From Sorghum bicolor (Eukaryota > Streptophyta > Magnoliopsida > Poales > Poaceae): a stretch of DNA of 64,000 nt. A program made the translations under genes and the position numbers. The notes under the pieces were generated by a model. The model made no database searches. It worked only from the letters and a program-made list of their open reading frames with translations, and was not told the DNA's origin. The stretch lies in contig NC_012873.2 in assembly GCF_000003195.3 (NCBI RefSeq), forward strand, positions 2,193,894-2,257,893, given 5' to 3'. Shown here in pieces: positions 42,332-54,471 of the stretch (positions within the stretch are counted from its first letter, which is position 1; the number at the start of each line of letters is the position of its first letter).

Positions 42332-45300
42332 ATGAAGCACCCGCCGCAGCGCGACGGGGAGCCGTCCCCGTCCCCTCCGCCGCAGCGGCGGCCGCGCGGG
42401 TTCGCTTCCACGGCGGGGGGTTCGCCGCGGAGGCGAGGCGAGCGGGAGCGGGAGCGGGAGAAAGAGCGGACGAAGCTGCGGGAGCGGCACCGGCGCGCCA
42501 TCACTAGCCGCATGCTCGCCGGGCTCCGGCAGCACGGCAACTTCCCGCTCCCCGCCCGCGCCGACATGAACGACGTCCTCGCCGCCCTCGCCCGCGCCGC
42601 CGGCTGGACTGTGCAACCCGACGGCACCACCTTCCGCTCCTCCAACCAACCACTCTTGCCGCCGCCTCCTCCCCAGCTGGTCCGTGCACCTTCTCTCAAC
42701 TCCCAACTCTCCTGCGCTGCCTCTGTTAATTAGTATTACTTTAATTTTGTCTAGTAAAATTACATACCGCCTGCTAATTTTAGCGCTTTACTAGTATATC
42801 CTGCTTATAATCCATGCATTGCTATCCTAACAGATTGTAATTGGTGCTACTTGCAGCATGGAGTGTTTCAGGTTGCATCTGTGGAAACCCCAGCTTTGAT
42901 CAATACTCTGAGCAGTTATGTCATTGGAACACCATTAGATTCTCAGGCATCTGCCCTACAAACAGATGACAGTCTGTCACCATCATCACTGGACTCAGTT
43001 GTGGCAGACCGAAGCATAAAGACTGAGAACTATGGGAATTCCAGTTCAGTCAGTTCTCTCAACTGTATGGACAATGATCAGGTGACCTACTACATCTTAT
43101 GTTGAAATAAGCCCATTGTGCTGATATACTGTCACGAAATAGTTGTCATTACTGCAACCTCCTCCTCGTGTTGCTCAAGCAACAATTTGTGCTTGACGTA
43201 TATCTTGTGTGTCTGTACTCTGTACATCAAATGGAAACAATATTTTGTTTTGACACTAAACGATAAGATGATACTTCAATTCATCCTGCTGATAGGACTC
43301 AAGGCCTATCGTTCTTTACAATGACTCGGGCTTTACGTGTTCCTTCTGTTTGTGAGCTACTGTCATGGCCATATTAGTGTTCACATTGTTCTAGTTCCAG
43401 CTGCAGTAGTGTTATAGTCACATCATGCAGCAATTTCTGTAGCACCTATCCGCTATTAGTTACTACACTAGACTGACAATGTTTCTCTGATTGTTGAATC
43501 TGTAGCAGTTAATGAGATCAGCAGTATTATTCCCCGGTGATTACACCAAAACTCCATATATACCAGTTTATGCTTCTCTGCCTGTAAGTTCCCAGCAAAC
43601 TCCTTAGTCCTTGATTTGATGTCTGATGTGATAATCAGGTGGTGTCAAATTATTTATTTTTTGTCTACAATTTTCAATATAGAAAATGATTGCATACTGA
43701 GTTTGTATTGTCTGGTCAGAGTTCTGAAATTGTTTTACTGGATTTGCTAGTGGTTGTGAGCGCTTATTAAATTGTATCAGCATATCACCAATATTAGACA
43801 TGCTATATTAAGTTTATGTGTTTTTAAAATTTAAAATAAATCTTGAGAACTGAAAAGGCAAGGGTTGTTTCTGTCAGTCATCTGTTCTCAAAATTTCCAT
43901 ATATGTGACCTATTCCAAGCCCTTGTTTTTACTGTTTACTGCAGATGGGCATTATTAATAGTCACTGCCAATTAGTTGACCCAGAGAGTGTACGTGCTGA
44001 ACTAAGGCATCTGAAGTCTCTGAACGTGGATGGTGTTGTTGTTGACTGTTGGTGGGGGATTGTGGAAGCCTGGACTCCTCGGAAGTATGAATGGTCTGGT
44101 TACAGGGACCTTTTTGGTATAATTAAAGAGTTCAAGCTCAAAGTTCAGGTTAGGCATACCTTTCTAAATCTACCATGCATTATTAGTACTCATTATGAAG
44201 TTTACTTGGAAACATAAGACGTCAAAGTGTAGTTCTGGATACAAGACATACATTAAAGATGATTGGTTGTATCATTGTATGCTTGATGTCCTAATTCCTA
44301 TGAAGGACATATTCTAACAAACTATGCAAACATAAGGGACTTTGATTCTTCGAACGTAATAGGAATTATGACCTCCAGTTTCTATCCGTGAAGTAAAAGA
44401 ACTAAATTTCTGAGTTTATATGATTATTTTCTATTAAAAGCATTGCGTGATATTGTAAAATATTTAGTATCCTTTTTTAAAAAGCTTGGTAAACTTTCTT
44501 GTTTCTCCTTTTCACCACACCTGCTTACATTGGCTAATTACTGTTTTTTGGCAAACATCTATTAAGGTTGTATTGTCATTTCATGGGTCTGGAGAGATTG
44601 GATCTGGTGATGTGTTAATCTCTCTCCCAAAGTGGATCATGGAAATTGCAAAAGAGAACCAGGATATATTTTTTACAGATCGCGAAGGTAGAAGAAACAC
44701 AGAATGCCTTTCTTGGGGGATTGACAAAGAACGAGTCCTTCGTGGGAGAACTGGCATCGAGGTATTGGGTCATCCTTGGTAAATTTTCTTCTCTCTTCAT
44801 CTTTTTACAAGAAATAGGAGCACCATTCTCCTTACATTACTTTGGTTAGTTCATCATTTTTCCCATCTTTCTGCACTGTAGCAATTTAATTTATTGCAAT
44901 TGCAAAACCATTTTCCTTGTATCAAAATACTTATGTACAGTATTACCTTCTAGGTTCTACCTAGGTTTGTTTCAGTGCCATACTATAAATGAAGAAAAAA
45001 CTAGTACACCGAGGCTTAATGAGATCATCTGCAGGTCTATTTTGATTTCATGAGGAGTTTCCATATGGAATTCAGAAACTTATCTGAAGAGGGTCTTGTT
45101 TCTTCTATCGAAATTGGATTAGGTGCTTCTGGGGAGCTAAGATATCCTTCATGTCCAGACACAATGGGCTGGAAATATCCTGGTATTGGTGAGTTTCAGG
45201 TATTTACTTGTGCTTAAATACCAAGTTGAAATTTGCAAGGGATTTCTTTTGGGAATAATCTTCTAAATCCATCTTTTCCCCTTTAGAAATTCTTACGTTC

Positions 45301-47422
45301 TGGACATAAACAAACCTTGTTTGCATCCAGTATTTGTGTCATAATAATTCTTAAATAACAACATGGATTTTGGTGCATCAACATGTCAAGCATAGGGCAT
45401 TTAAGCTGCTGTCCTTTTACAAGGGACTTAAAGTTCTTGCATTAGGATAAAGAAGCATGTCCCACAAGGAATCCCTTACAACATGTAATAGAAACTACAT
45501 TTCAAAAAGGTTTTTAACACAGCAACATATTTGATCGCTATGCATCGCCATGTCTCTGTGTGTGACTTGGATTACTACTCAGATTCAAAGAGTACATATA
45601 TGGTGTATGATAGTGTAATGCATATGGTATATATTGGCTGCATTTCCTTTGTTGATTTCCATCGTTGACAGTGTTATGACAGGTACATGCAAAAGCATTT
45701 ACGGCAATCAGCACTGTCCCGGGGTCATTTGTTTTGGGCACGTGGACCTGATAATGCTGGCTATTATAATTCAAGACCACATGAAACTGGCTTTTTTTGT
45801 GATGGAGGCGATTATGACAGCTACTATGGACGTTTTTTCCTTAACTGGTATTCTGGAGTCCTAATGGATCATGTGGATCACGTGCTGTCGCTTGCTAGTC
45901 TTGCATTTGATGGAGCAGAAATAGTTGTGAAGGTGTGTAATGCTGGTCTGTATACTTATTGTTTAGCATCTGAAGCATTGTTCTTAACTTCTCAAGAATC
46001 ATGTCCCCTATGGTTGAGTGCCCCTTAAGGTTTAGAAGTATCCTTCATATTTCCTGTCTGAAATGTCTGTTAGTTCATGAACCCAGCAAACGGCACAAAA
46101 AGAGCATTCCTTCTTAGCATAAACTTTCTAGTTTATTCTGTATTGAACCACACCGCTGTGTCTAAAGCAGCTGAAGGTTGTGCATTGCATTGCAAATTTT
46201 TAATAGGTGAATCAATTCAAGTCAAACTTGGTTGAGAAATATTACCTCAGGCCTGGATCTCAGGATTTAGGTTATAAGTCACAATACGATAATGTAGTAC
46301 TCGGTAGTCAACTTGAGTCAGATCATTTTCCATACAAGTTTGCAAGTACTATATCAAGAAGCTAATTAGAATGCTATGCATAGATTAAAGGAAAGTGTTA
46401 CACAGAACTGGTTCTCGGGCTGAAAAGAAGCCAAAAGCTTGTTTGTCTTTGTGAAAATGTTATTATGCATTAGCCTGCTGCTTTGCCTTTTCACAGCATA
46501 AACTTACAGGGTATAATTTACTGCCCTGATAAATCCAGCAGTTGTTGCACACATTTTGCGACTTCTTTTTACCTATTTGGCTGTTCCATAACAATGCAAA
46601 CCTCTTTCATCAGGTTCCATCTATCTATTGGTGGTACAGAACTGCAAGCCATGCTGCAGAGCTTACAGCGGGATTCTACAATCCTACAAATAGAGATGGA
46701 TACTCTCCAGTTTTCAGAATGCTCAAGAAGCATTCTGTAATTCTTAAGCTCGTTTGTTATGGTCCTGAGTTTACAATTCAAGAGAATGATGAAGCATTTG
46801 CGGATCCAGAAGGTTTAACCTGGCAGGTGGAGATGTTCTAAATTTCTTTGTTGGCATACAGTAATTTTGATGCCGCATACTCCATTCAAGAGATGTTATT
46901 CTGTAATTTTGATGCCGCATACTCCATAAATTTCTTGGGCTAATTTTCAGTACACATAAAAACTGCACAGGTAATGAATGCAGCATGGGATCATGGACTA
47001 TCTCTATGTGTAGAGAGTGCTCTTCCATGTCATAATGGTGAAATGTATTCTCAAATCCTGGACACAGCAAAGCCTAGAAATGACCCTGATCGTCACCATG
47101 CTGCGTTCTTTGCGTACCGTCAACAACCTCCGTTCCTTTTGCAGAGAGAAGTTTGCTTTTCGGAGCTCTGTACCTTCGTAAAGTGTATGCACGGTTAGTA
47201 TCAGACCCGTCACTTCCTCATATTATAGTAGTTTCATTAACATATGTTCTCATCTACATATGTATTACTATTAATTAATGGCCACTTTCTGTTTAAGATT
47301 TATGCAAATACTACTTACTGCTGAGTTGTAGTAATGTAGAGAAAGAATTATGCCATTATTTGTCCATAACTTTTGTAAATGATTTGTCCACAGGGGAGGC
47401 TCCCCATAATGGAGAAGGTTGA
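42332..47422 (+). CDS. BAM8-like: Beta-amylase-like transcription regulator with BZR1 domain (BAM7/BAM8 type)
   Basis: Ten exons: 42332-42679, 42857-43081, 43509-43583, 43945-44148, 44567-44761, 45035-45199, 45672-45932, 46614-46826, 46971-47193, 47394-47422; 645 residues. The start [10 protein letters not shown] is the first Met giving a sensible N-terminus, though the frame stays open upstream. Residues about 40-100 hold the BES1/BZR1 DNA-binding domain ([44 protein letters not shown]). The rest is a glycosyl hydrolase 14 fold: [77 protein letters not shown]. The first catalytic Glu (SGELRYPS) is kept. The region of the second reads [13 protein letters not shown] instead of the usual CLEM-type motif. 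In Arabidopsis BAM7/BAM8 are nuclear, brassinosteroid-linked regulators without useful hydrolysis, and this protein fits that. Confidence 0.93.
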
Positions 47423-48507
47423 ACCTCTTTAGTGAAATGTGTTGGCTTGATACGAAACAAAGTAGGTGGGTTTCGGATTTGAGCCACTTTGAAGGGGATG
47501 GTGAATATTCTGATTCGCAGCTGGGTAAACTGCTAGGTCCTATTCAGTTGATTTCTGCTGAGCAGGTGCCTTTGCAGCCTTACCATAGCTTTTAACCTAT
47601 GGAAGTTAGCATACCGCTTGTTGTAGCACGCATGGAGTATAGTGTAGTTCAGCAAGATACATGGTTGTTTGTCACTCAGGTGATGTATATAGCCAAGAAT
47701 GGCCGGCCAAAGCAAATAATATTTTGCTTATAAACCACTTTGTAAATGAGAGGCGTTTATGAGAGTCATCTGATGCGAGATGAATGCTGGTCAGTTATCC
47801 TCTTCTTCCTGCGCAGTGCGTGTGCCCCATGAAGCTGTCCGCTGGACCCATGAAACTCTGCACCAATGGTTGTGGATAGCAAATGCGCTTCTGCGAATTC
47901 AGAGCACCAGCGTCCTTTCGTGCTTCCCAGTATTCAAGAACGCCGTGGGGGGAGCCTTGGCATTCGCTGGAGACTAGCTGTGGGCATTTTTTTTATTTTA
48001 TGTATTCTATTCTCCAGAACTTTATTAGCATCAGATGGACTGGTAACCTGGCTGCCGCGCCAATTTCTTGTAGTCGATGGAATATATTTATGTGCATGTA
48101 ACACGACCATTTATGTCTCGCCAACTAACATGTTTTGGAACCATTTGTGTCCCGCCAACTAACATATTTTGGAACGGAATTAACTCTTACATGTGCATTT
48201 TGTGGATTTTTTTTCTGCTGGGTGCAAGTCTCGCTGAACGCCGCCAGACTTGGTGATTCTGGCGTGCGTGACGATACATTTTGTTCAGATTTACAGTAAT
48301 TTCCAGTAGAGAACAGCCTACGTCTAGGTGATGTGTACTGCTGAATCGTTCTGCGATGCAGCCGGTTCCACGTATTTTTACCAGGAACGTGGATCAGGTC
48401 TGCGAATCTGGGGATATTTTACTCTGGACCAGCTGTTCCATTCCACGGCTACCAAGTCACATCAAATATAACAGCAGCAGATCAGATCAACTCAATTCCA
48501 TGTTAGG
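47423..48507 (+). other. 3' UTR of the BAM-type gene and spacer
   Basis: Short ORFs only. No domain is recognisable, and the first several hundred bases are probably the transcribed 3' UTR. Confidence 0.5.
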
Positions 48508-48680
48508 CCATTCGCATCAATCTTGTTGGGATGCATTGGAGTGAAACTTAAACTAAATTACATCCTAATTCACCCTAATACGGTTCGGATGAATTGGGGT
48601 GAAACTTAAACTAAACTACACCTTAATTTATCTTAATACATATGAATCGAGGTGAATCTGATAATATCCAAACGAGGCCT
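48508..48680. mobile_element. MITE remnant, GAGGCC-ended
   Basis: The right end ATATCCAAACGAGGCC is clear and the left end GGCCATTCGCATCAATC is diverged. GGGTGAAACTTAAACTAAA occurs twice inside. It is a relative of the truncated element at 2743. Confidence 0.55.
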
Positions 48681-49499
48681 CGATGAATTTCTGCCAAACG
48701 TTCGACAATTCATTCACTTTCAGTAGCACATCTGTACCTGTATTCATTCACTTTCAGCAGCACATCTGTACCTGTACGCAAGCCGATGGTTGCTCGGAGC
48801 GGAGGAGCCCCCCATCGGCTCCAGTTGGCTCTTGGCTGGGCGGTGTTGACAGCCGCACGGCTGAAGCAGAGGCGACACCCTGCGCAGGACGAGCAGAGAA
48901 GGTGCTCTCGCCACAGTAATCACCAACAGGGAAATCTGTACGCAGCAGTGCATCTCTGAATCCGTAAAGGCAACAACAATAATAGCTCTTGCCAGCCAGC
49001 CAGCCCAGCAGGGAACGGAAGCGAAGGGGAATTCACAGATTCGAATGAGAGGCACTGGGTGATACTGTGATACTAGTAGATAGCAGCAGCTAGCTTTTGC
49101 GTGAGAGGCAGTCGGCAGCGGACCGTGCCTGATGAGCACGAGCACCATGCATCCATCAGCAGGCCAGCAGCCGGGCAGGCTTTTCCACGCACTGGATGGA
49201 GAGGCTGCTGGCCAAAGGACACCAGCTTGCTCGGCAGGCAGCTCGATCAGCTGACCGGCATGGCATGTCATCCATCCGCGGCCAGATCCCACCATGTTTG
49301 TTTCATCACAGCCTGCCGCTGCGTACAGATTTCCAATAAGTACCGCGTCCTTGTCAAATTTGTCATGTATTCGACGACCAACACCCCCCTGGCTGGCTGG
49401 CTGGCTGCCTGCCTGGCTCTGGTTTTGTACTGTTCCCAGGATCATCATGCGTTCATTCATCTGCGGCAGCAACAGTAGACCAACACAGTTTCAGATTCC

Positions 49500-49727
49500 C
49501 GCCACTGAGTACTGAACCATTTGAATTCACCAACCATCAGCAAGGATGCGACAAAGGCCGTGACGGATGGGTCAAAAACAACAAGTGCATTTGAATTCAT
49601 CAACCAACAAGGATACGACAAAGACCAACTCTGGAACAGGGTGGAGTGGCTGGTCCGTTTGCCCTTCATAGCTCTACACAAGATTGTAAAATTCATCAGT
49701 GACCAGTTGCCAAGTTTGAAATCATAA
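49500..49727 (+). CDS. Possible terminal exon or gene relic, unrecognised
   Basis: An open frame with no in-frame ATG reads TSAFEFINQQGYDKDQLWN, then VEWLVRLPFIALHKIVKF and ISDQLPSLKS, ending at TAA 49725-49727. It has protein-like composition (amphipathic helix, mixed charges), so it may be the last exon of a gene whose earlier exons I cannot find, or a fragment of one. TTTGAATTCA(C/T)CAACCA and CAAGGAT-CGACAAAG occur twice, 70 bp apart, an internal duplication of about 40 bp. No family recognised. Confidence 0.3.
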
Positions 49728-50275
49728 CAGAATGAACTATAGTACACTCCTACTACTAAGTAAGTAAGCATCAGAATTGAGAGCATTCATTCAGTCAAAT
49801 ATAAATAAGCACAGTAAAACTGTGAAATTTCATCAAGCTAGCTGGGCCTCAATGTTACCCAGAGCTGGGATTTCCACCATGCTCTGCTTCTGCTCATCCA
49901 TTCAAGTCAATCCAGGGGCGTGTCAGACCCCCAGGTAATTTATATTCCTCGACAGCTTTTCAGAACATGTTCTCCTGGGCGGCCTGTCGTGGCTTTAGCC
50001 GAATATTCCAACCGCTAGAAAGTAAACAAATTTACTCGGGCCTCACTCATCACTCATCAGCTCCAGCTCAAACGCCAGACATGGAGGGAGGGAATCCGCT
50101 TTTCCTGGAGCAGGTTCAAACGCCAGCCATGGACATTGAGGGCCAGCCAACTAGTGCCAATCGGCTAGTTTGTCTCTTCCCCACTCTTCCTCATGGAAAA
50201 AGAATCTTGATCCCCGAGCATATATTCCTCGACACCTAATCACTGACTCCCTTTCTCATACCTATATACCTATAA

Positions 50276-50360
50276 TATATATATATATATATATAATGAA
50301 AACGAACCCAATACCCCACTTGGGCATTACACATCGCCATATATATATATATAAATATAT
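50276..50360. repeat. TA-rich microsatellites
   Basis: Two short TA runs, at about 50276-50296 and 50339-50360. Confidence 0.8.
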
Positions 50361-50469
50361 AGTAGCAGTATAGTATGCACAAAATCATGATGAAGGTGAT
50401 GTTGCAAAGTTCATGCACAAAAATGGTTTCGATAAAAATACTAGCAGCTATAAATAGTATGTCCACTGA

Positions 50470-52800
50470 AAAGGGGGGTCCAACATGTTTCCACTGTATG
50501 GATCTGTTTCAGTAGAAACAGCACTAGGTTATTTCTATAATGATACTGATCCGACAACTCGAATCTCAATCATATGAGTCTTAGCTTAAATCTTAAGCAT
50601 GCTGTTACCTTGTTGAATGGAAGAAAACATGATACCCCATAATTCCCTCCCAGAACCAGTGAGAAATAATGGTACCCCGAATTCCCTCCCAGAGTACCAG
50701 GACCCAAAAATGCTAACAGTTGCTTCTAATCTATCTCAAAAAAAAAATGAGATATAAAAACATATGAAGATTTCATAACCAAACCAAGACCAGTTTTGGG
50801 GGCTGAAAGTTGGGTGTGGTTTCCAGCCACAAGCCCATAAACTGAACCAAATCAGATTTCTGATTGCCCCCAGAAACTTTCAATCTCGAGGGAAAATAGA
50901 TTCAGAAAACCCACATCAAGTGGACAGGTTTGGGGGGCACTGGAAACTGCGTGCGGCTTCCAGCTGAAGATCAGACAAGCCAGATTCCTGGTTTATCCTT
51001 GAAACAGGTTTTTCACTATCAATCCAAGCTGTCAAGGTGCTAAGTAGTAAACATGCATGCAGCAATTTCACCAGATTCTAGCCTCTAGCGTTCATCCAAA
51101 AAGGATTCCACTTACATCACCTCACATAGGAAGTCGTATGTAACAGGGTTAGTCAGTTAACACCAATGTAGTTTACTGAGAAAAGTCCCTCTAGCAAGGC
51201 TACCTACAGAACTAGATCAATCAATGGCCCTACAGTTGGACCAAATCTGGATGCTTATTCATTTATCAACTAATGTAGTATAGATATACCATTTCAAACA
51301 AAGCGGGTCACAACATCCATCCCAAAATAACTCTGTACATTTTCCATATACAGAAATCAATACTTATGCATAGACATCAAGCATCAAACGTGCTAAAAAA
51401 GATCAAGCATCATACAGATTCATTTTATCACTGGACACTGGTACAATACATACAACATAATTGCTTTTCAAGTATTCTTTAGCATAACACTGGAACTTCT
51501 TGGAGAGAACGCGATGTTCTGAAATGGCCACCAGCCACCAGAACTGAGTTGGTATTATCAAATGAACCCATGATTCCATGACCTTTCCGAAACTACCTAG
51601 CCAAAAAATAGTAACCTTCCAATTGAATTGAGCGAGAAGGTGCCTGCCATTAGAAACAACATATGCATTGATTACATTATTCAACAGCTTAGTCACATAG
51701 GGCCAAAATTTCAATCTCCTTGATGATACAAGAGAGTTATAAACACTAATAGTTTGCCATGACCTATTAAACATCGATGACTATAATCCGTGTTTAGGTG
51801 TCGCTGGAAATTTAAAAGGTTAACTAATCCAGCAACACTTCTTTTTTTTTTGCGAACAACTAATCCAGCAACACTAAGCCAAAAAAAAAAGAAGAAAAAA
51901 AGGTACACAAGACTAGTCAGAGCATTACAAAGCTCAGAAACTTAAAAATTACAACCCCCTCTCAGGAGGATAGGCTCCTTGTTACTCCCTTTTTCCTTTT
52001 ACAGCTGGACTATATTGCATTTGAACTTCATGCAAATCTCTTCCCGCCTAATAATTATACCATATGGATCAGATTCTCTTTAACAGAGTAGATCCATAAG
52101 CATTCAGAAAAAGCGAGCCCCATACCAGTAGCCTATTTGACCCAGAATTAGGCTTATTTTGGTAACCAGCAATTCGAGCATATACTAGTTTAGTTAAGAC
52201 AAACCTACAATTGATGTCGCCTGCACACAGCCACTAACAGCAATGATGCATCTGAGAATCAATCAATCAGGTCGACCCAACTTTTCATGATTAGCATTTG
52301 TCACAGAAACCATTCTACACACTACACCAAAGCTGATCACATCACAATTCACAAGTATCATGTGCGGGTGCTTGCAGTGCCATACACTACACCAAAGCTG
52401 ATCACAATTCAGAAGTATCATGTGAGCATGCTCGCAGCTCCATAATTTCTACCTTACAGAGCTCTTGTACATCCCTGGCAGCGAAAGCACATCCCAGGCA
52501 GTAAAAGCAGTCAAATCAATTAATCTCTCTTAAGTTGAATCCAGAAGGCATGGTTTCCCCGTGATCCAGGGCAGGACTGGGCATCATGACCGGCCAATTT
52601 TGCAACCCCACACGTTAATCCAAGCCTCCCTGGCACCACAAAAGATGTCACCACAGAAACTTCATTTATGAACAGAAAATCGCCACTGAAAATCAGAGAA
52701 GAGTAGCACAGCCTAGTATAAGGATGGATCCTGCTAAATCAGGACGTCATCACACAACCCATCACTCCATCAGATCAAACTACCGAAATTACGCGTCAGA
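50470..52800. other. No recognisable gene; possibly intronic or UTR to a minus-strand unit
   Basis: The GGGGG-CTGAAAGTTGGGTGTGG / GGAAACTGCGTGCGGCTTCC phrases near 50800 and 50940 are an imperfect duplication, and CACTACACCAAAGCTGATCA repeats at 52320 and 52385. A minus-strand frame near 52640-52530 (VPGRLGLTCGVAKLAGHD onwards) stays open for about 40 codons, but I recognise nothing in it. If the promoter at 53.48 kb is real, this stretch belongs to that transcript. Confidence 0.35.
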
Positions 52801-52869
52801 TCCAGATCCGGATTGCTTAATCGAGAGCAGAGATCCGCACGGCGCCAAATAATTCCAAACGGCGACACA

Positions 52870-53180
52870 GAAGGACAGCAATCCGCGCGCCGACACAGGA
52901 CGACAGCAATCCGCACGATCCTTATCAGAAAAAATAAAAACACCATGGCATCGCAATCAAGAGCAGAGCAGCGCAGGCGGCGGCGGTCGGTCGCCGTATG
53001 GCTGGCAATAATTCCCACGGCGACACAGAATCATCACAGCAATCCGCATGGCGACACAGAATCATTACAGCAATCCGCACGATCCTTATCAGAAAAATTA
53101 AAAAAAAACACGCAGCAAGCAGGCTACGGCATCGCAATCAAGAGCAGAGCAGAGCAGCGCAGGCGGCGGCGGTCGGTCGG
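52870..53180. repeat. Imperfect tandem duplication (~150 bp) in a CpG-rich leader
   Basis: ACAGCAATCCGCACGATCCT-TATCAGAAAAA recurs at about 52910 and 53070, as do CATCGCAATCAAGAGCAGAG (52951, 53129) and GGCGGCGGCGGTCGGTCG. Shorter GGCGACACAGAA-CA units recur four times. Confidence 0.8.
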
Positions 53181-53303
53181 TCGGCTGCTCCGGCTCGGAT
53201 TCACTTGGTGCAAGGCGGGATCTGTCCCGTCCGAGCACGGCGGCAGGTCCCGATCTGCACCAAGCGAGCCCGAGGCGGCGCGGCGGCTTGGGGCGCTTGA
53301 CAT
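53124..53303 (-). CDS. Short 5' ORF of an unidentified minus-strand transcription unit
   Basis: The first good ATG downstream of the minus-strand TATA box starts MSSAPSRRAASGSLGADRDL and stays open for 59 codons. A possible splice donor follows after about 33 codons (CACCAA then GTGAAT), so it could be the first exon of a longer gene. The composition is that of a GC-rich plant first exon. No homologue is recalled, and the downstream exons were not found. Confidence 0.25.
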   Translation of the reverse strand: MSSAPSRRAASGSLGADRDLPPCSDGTDPALHQVNPSRSSRPTDRRRLRCSALLLIAMP

Positions 53304-53477
53304 CTTCCCTTCCTCGCCCTGCTCGGTCGCTCGTGTGGCGTGGATTGGATGCAGGGAGGAGGAGGAGGAGGAGGCGTGGCAGGCACGGCGCCCGCGGCCC
53401 GCCGCTGCCCCGCTCTCCCCGCTCGCTGCCTGGTGAATGGTGTGGTCTGGTGAAGACCGGAGACAGGAGAGGGTGGG

Positions 53478-53485
53478 CTTTTATA
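53478..53485 (-). promoter_or_regulatory. Minus-strand TATA box
   Basis: TATAAAAG in CCAACTATAAAAGCCCACCC, followed by a CT-rich stretch and then a CpG-rich leader, a textbook grass core promoter. A start near 53455 is expected. Confidence 0.5.
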
Positions 53486-53539
53486 GTTGGGGAGCGGGGG
53501 ATTCGCGGCGAGAAATTTAGGTTGGGGCGTCGAAAAACT

Positions 53540-53735
53540 CGAAATGGGCCCGGGTGCGCAGGCAGAGCATATTGGGGGTGGTGGGGATGGATGGAAGTGG
53601 GCCCGGATTACAGAGAGAGCATATTGGGGGTGGGGAGTGGAAGTGGGCCCGGATTCCAGTGACGGATGCAGGTGGGCCCGGGGGCGCCCAGAGAGAGAGC
53701 ATACTGGAAGTGGGCCCGGAGGCGCAGGGAGAGCG
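53540..53735. repeat. GC-rich degenerate tandem repeat, period about 50-65 bp
   Basis: GAGAGCATATTGGGGGTGG, GGAAGTGGGCCCGGA and GCAGGTGGGCCCGGGGGCGC recur three to four times just upstream of the TATA box at 53478. Confidence 0.75.
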
Positions 53736-53985
53736 CATGTGCTGTGCCGCTCCTCCTCGCCGGCTTTAGCAAAAAGGGGTCAGGGTCAGGCCCTTGCTTT
53801 TTTAGGGCTTTGGTAGTTTTGCTTCCCCCAGCTTTTCTGATTCCCCCTTCTTTTTATGGTGGGAGGATCCATCCATCCCTCATCCCTCGATTCTCTTATC
53901 TACTGGCTGAGGACTTTTCTTCCCTCATCGGGTTATTTATATAAAGTTTATGAAAAACAAATAGTGGAGAATGAGATTTTGTTAA

Positions 53986-54176
53986 GGTCATGTTTGTTTG
54001 AGTTTTTCTTAATCACTTCTAGACTACTGGTTTTTCGGACTTTTCAAAAACGAAAAGCCCAAAAGCCTTACTATAGTGAGCTTCTGGCTTTTGGCTTCTT
54101 AGACTTTTTTTTTTGTCTTTGAAAGATCCAAATGCTCATGTTCAAAAGCTTCCTGTAAGCTCAAACAAATAGGCTC
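53986..54176. mobile_element. MITE, GGTCATGTTTGTTTGAG family
   Basis: The ends GGTCATGTTTGTTTGAG and GCTCAAACAAATAGGCTC are near-inverted and TAA flanks both sides. The interior has an AAAAGCC / GGCTTTTGG fold-back. Confidence 0.65.
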
Positions 54177-54471
54177 TAATACAGATAATATATATTTTTA
54201 CTAACAAAAGAGTAACCCTTCTAGTATAGATGCAACAGAAAATAGTATTAATAATGAGTAGTAGAGGAATATCATGGTACTTACCCAAATTGAGGATATG
54301 CCAATATATTTGCATGAATTCAATGGCAAACCTAGGGTTCAACGCTTGGTGAGACTAACCAGATAGCCTCTGTCGTAGCACAGAGATGGACCCTTGTTAG
54401 ACACCGAGCATGCTCTAGGTCTTGAACTTCACCCCGTCTCGACAAAATCGTAGGTCCACCACTGTGTAAAA

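Noticed and set aside
48744..49472. 242-residue minus-strand ORF
   Set aside because: The composition is irregular, with Ser/Gln/Cys/Trp runs from GGCTGGCTGG-type repeats. There is no domain and there are competing frames.
51403..51774. 123-residue minus-strand ORF
   Set aside because: No domain and no splice-consistent neighbours; it looks like chance in AT-rich DNA.
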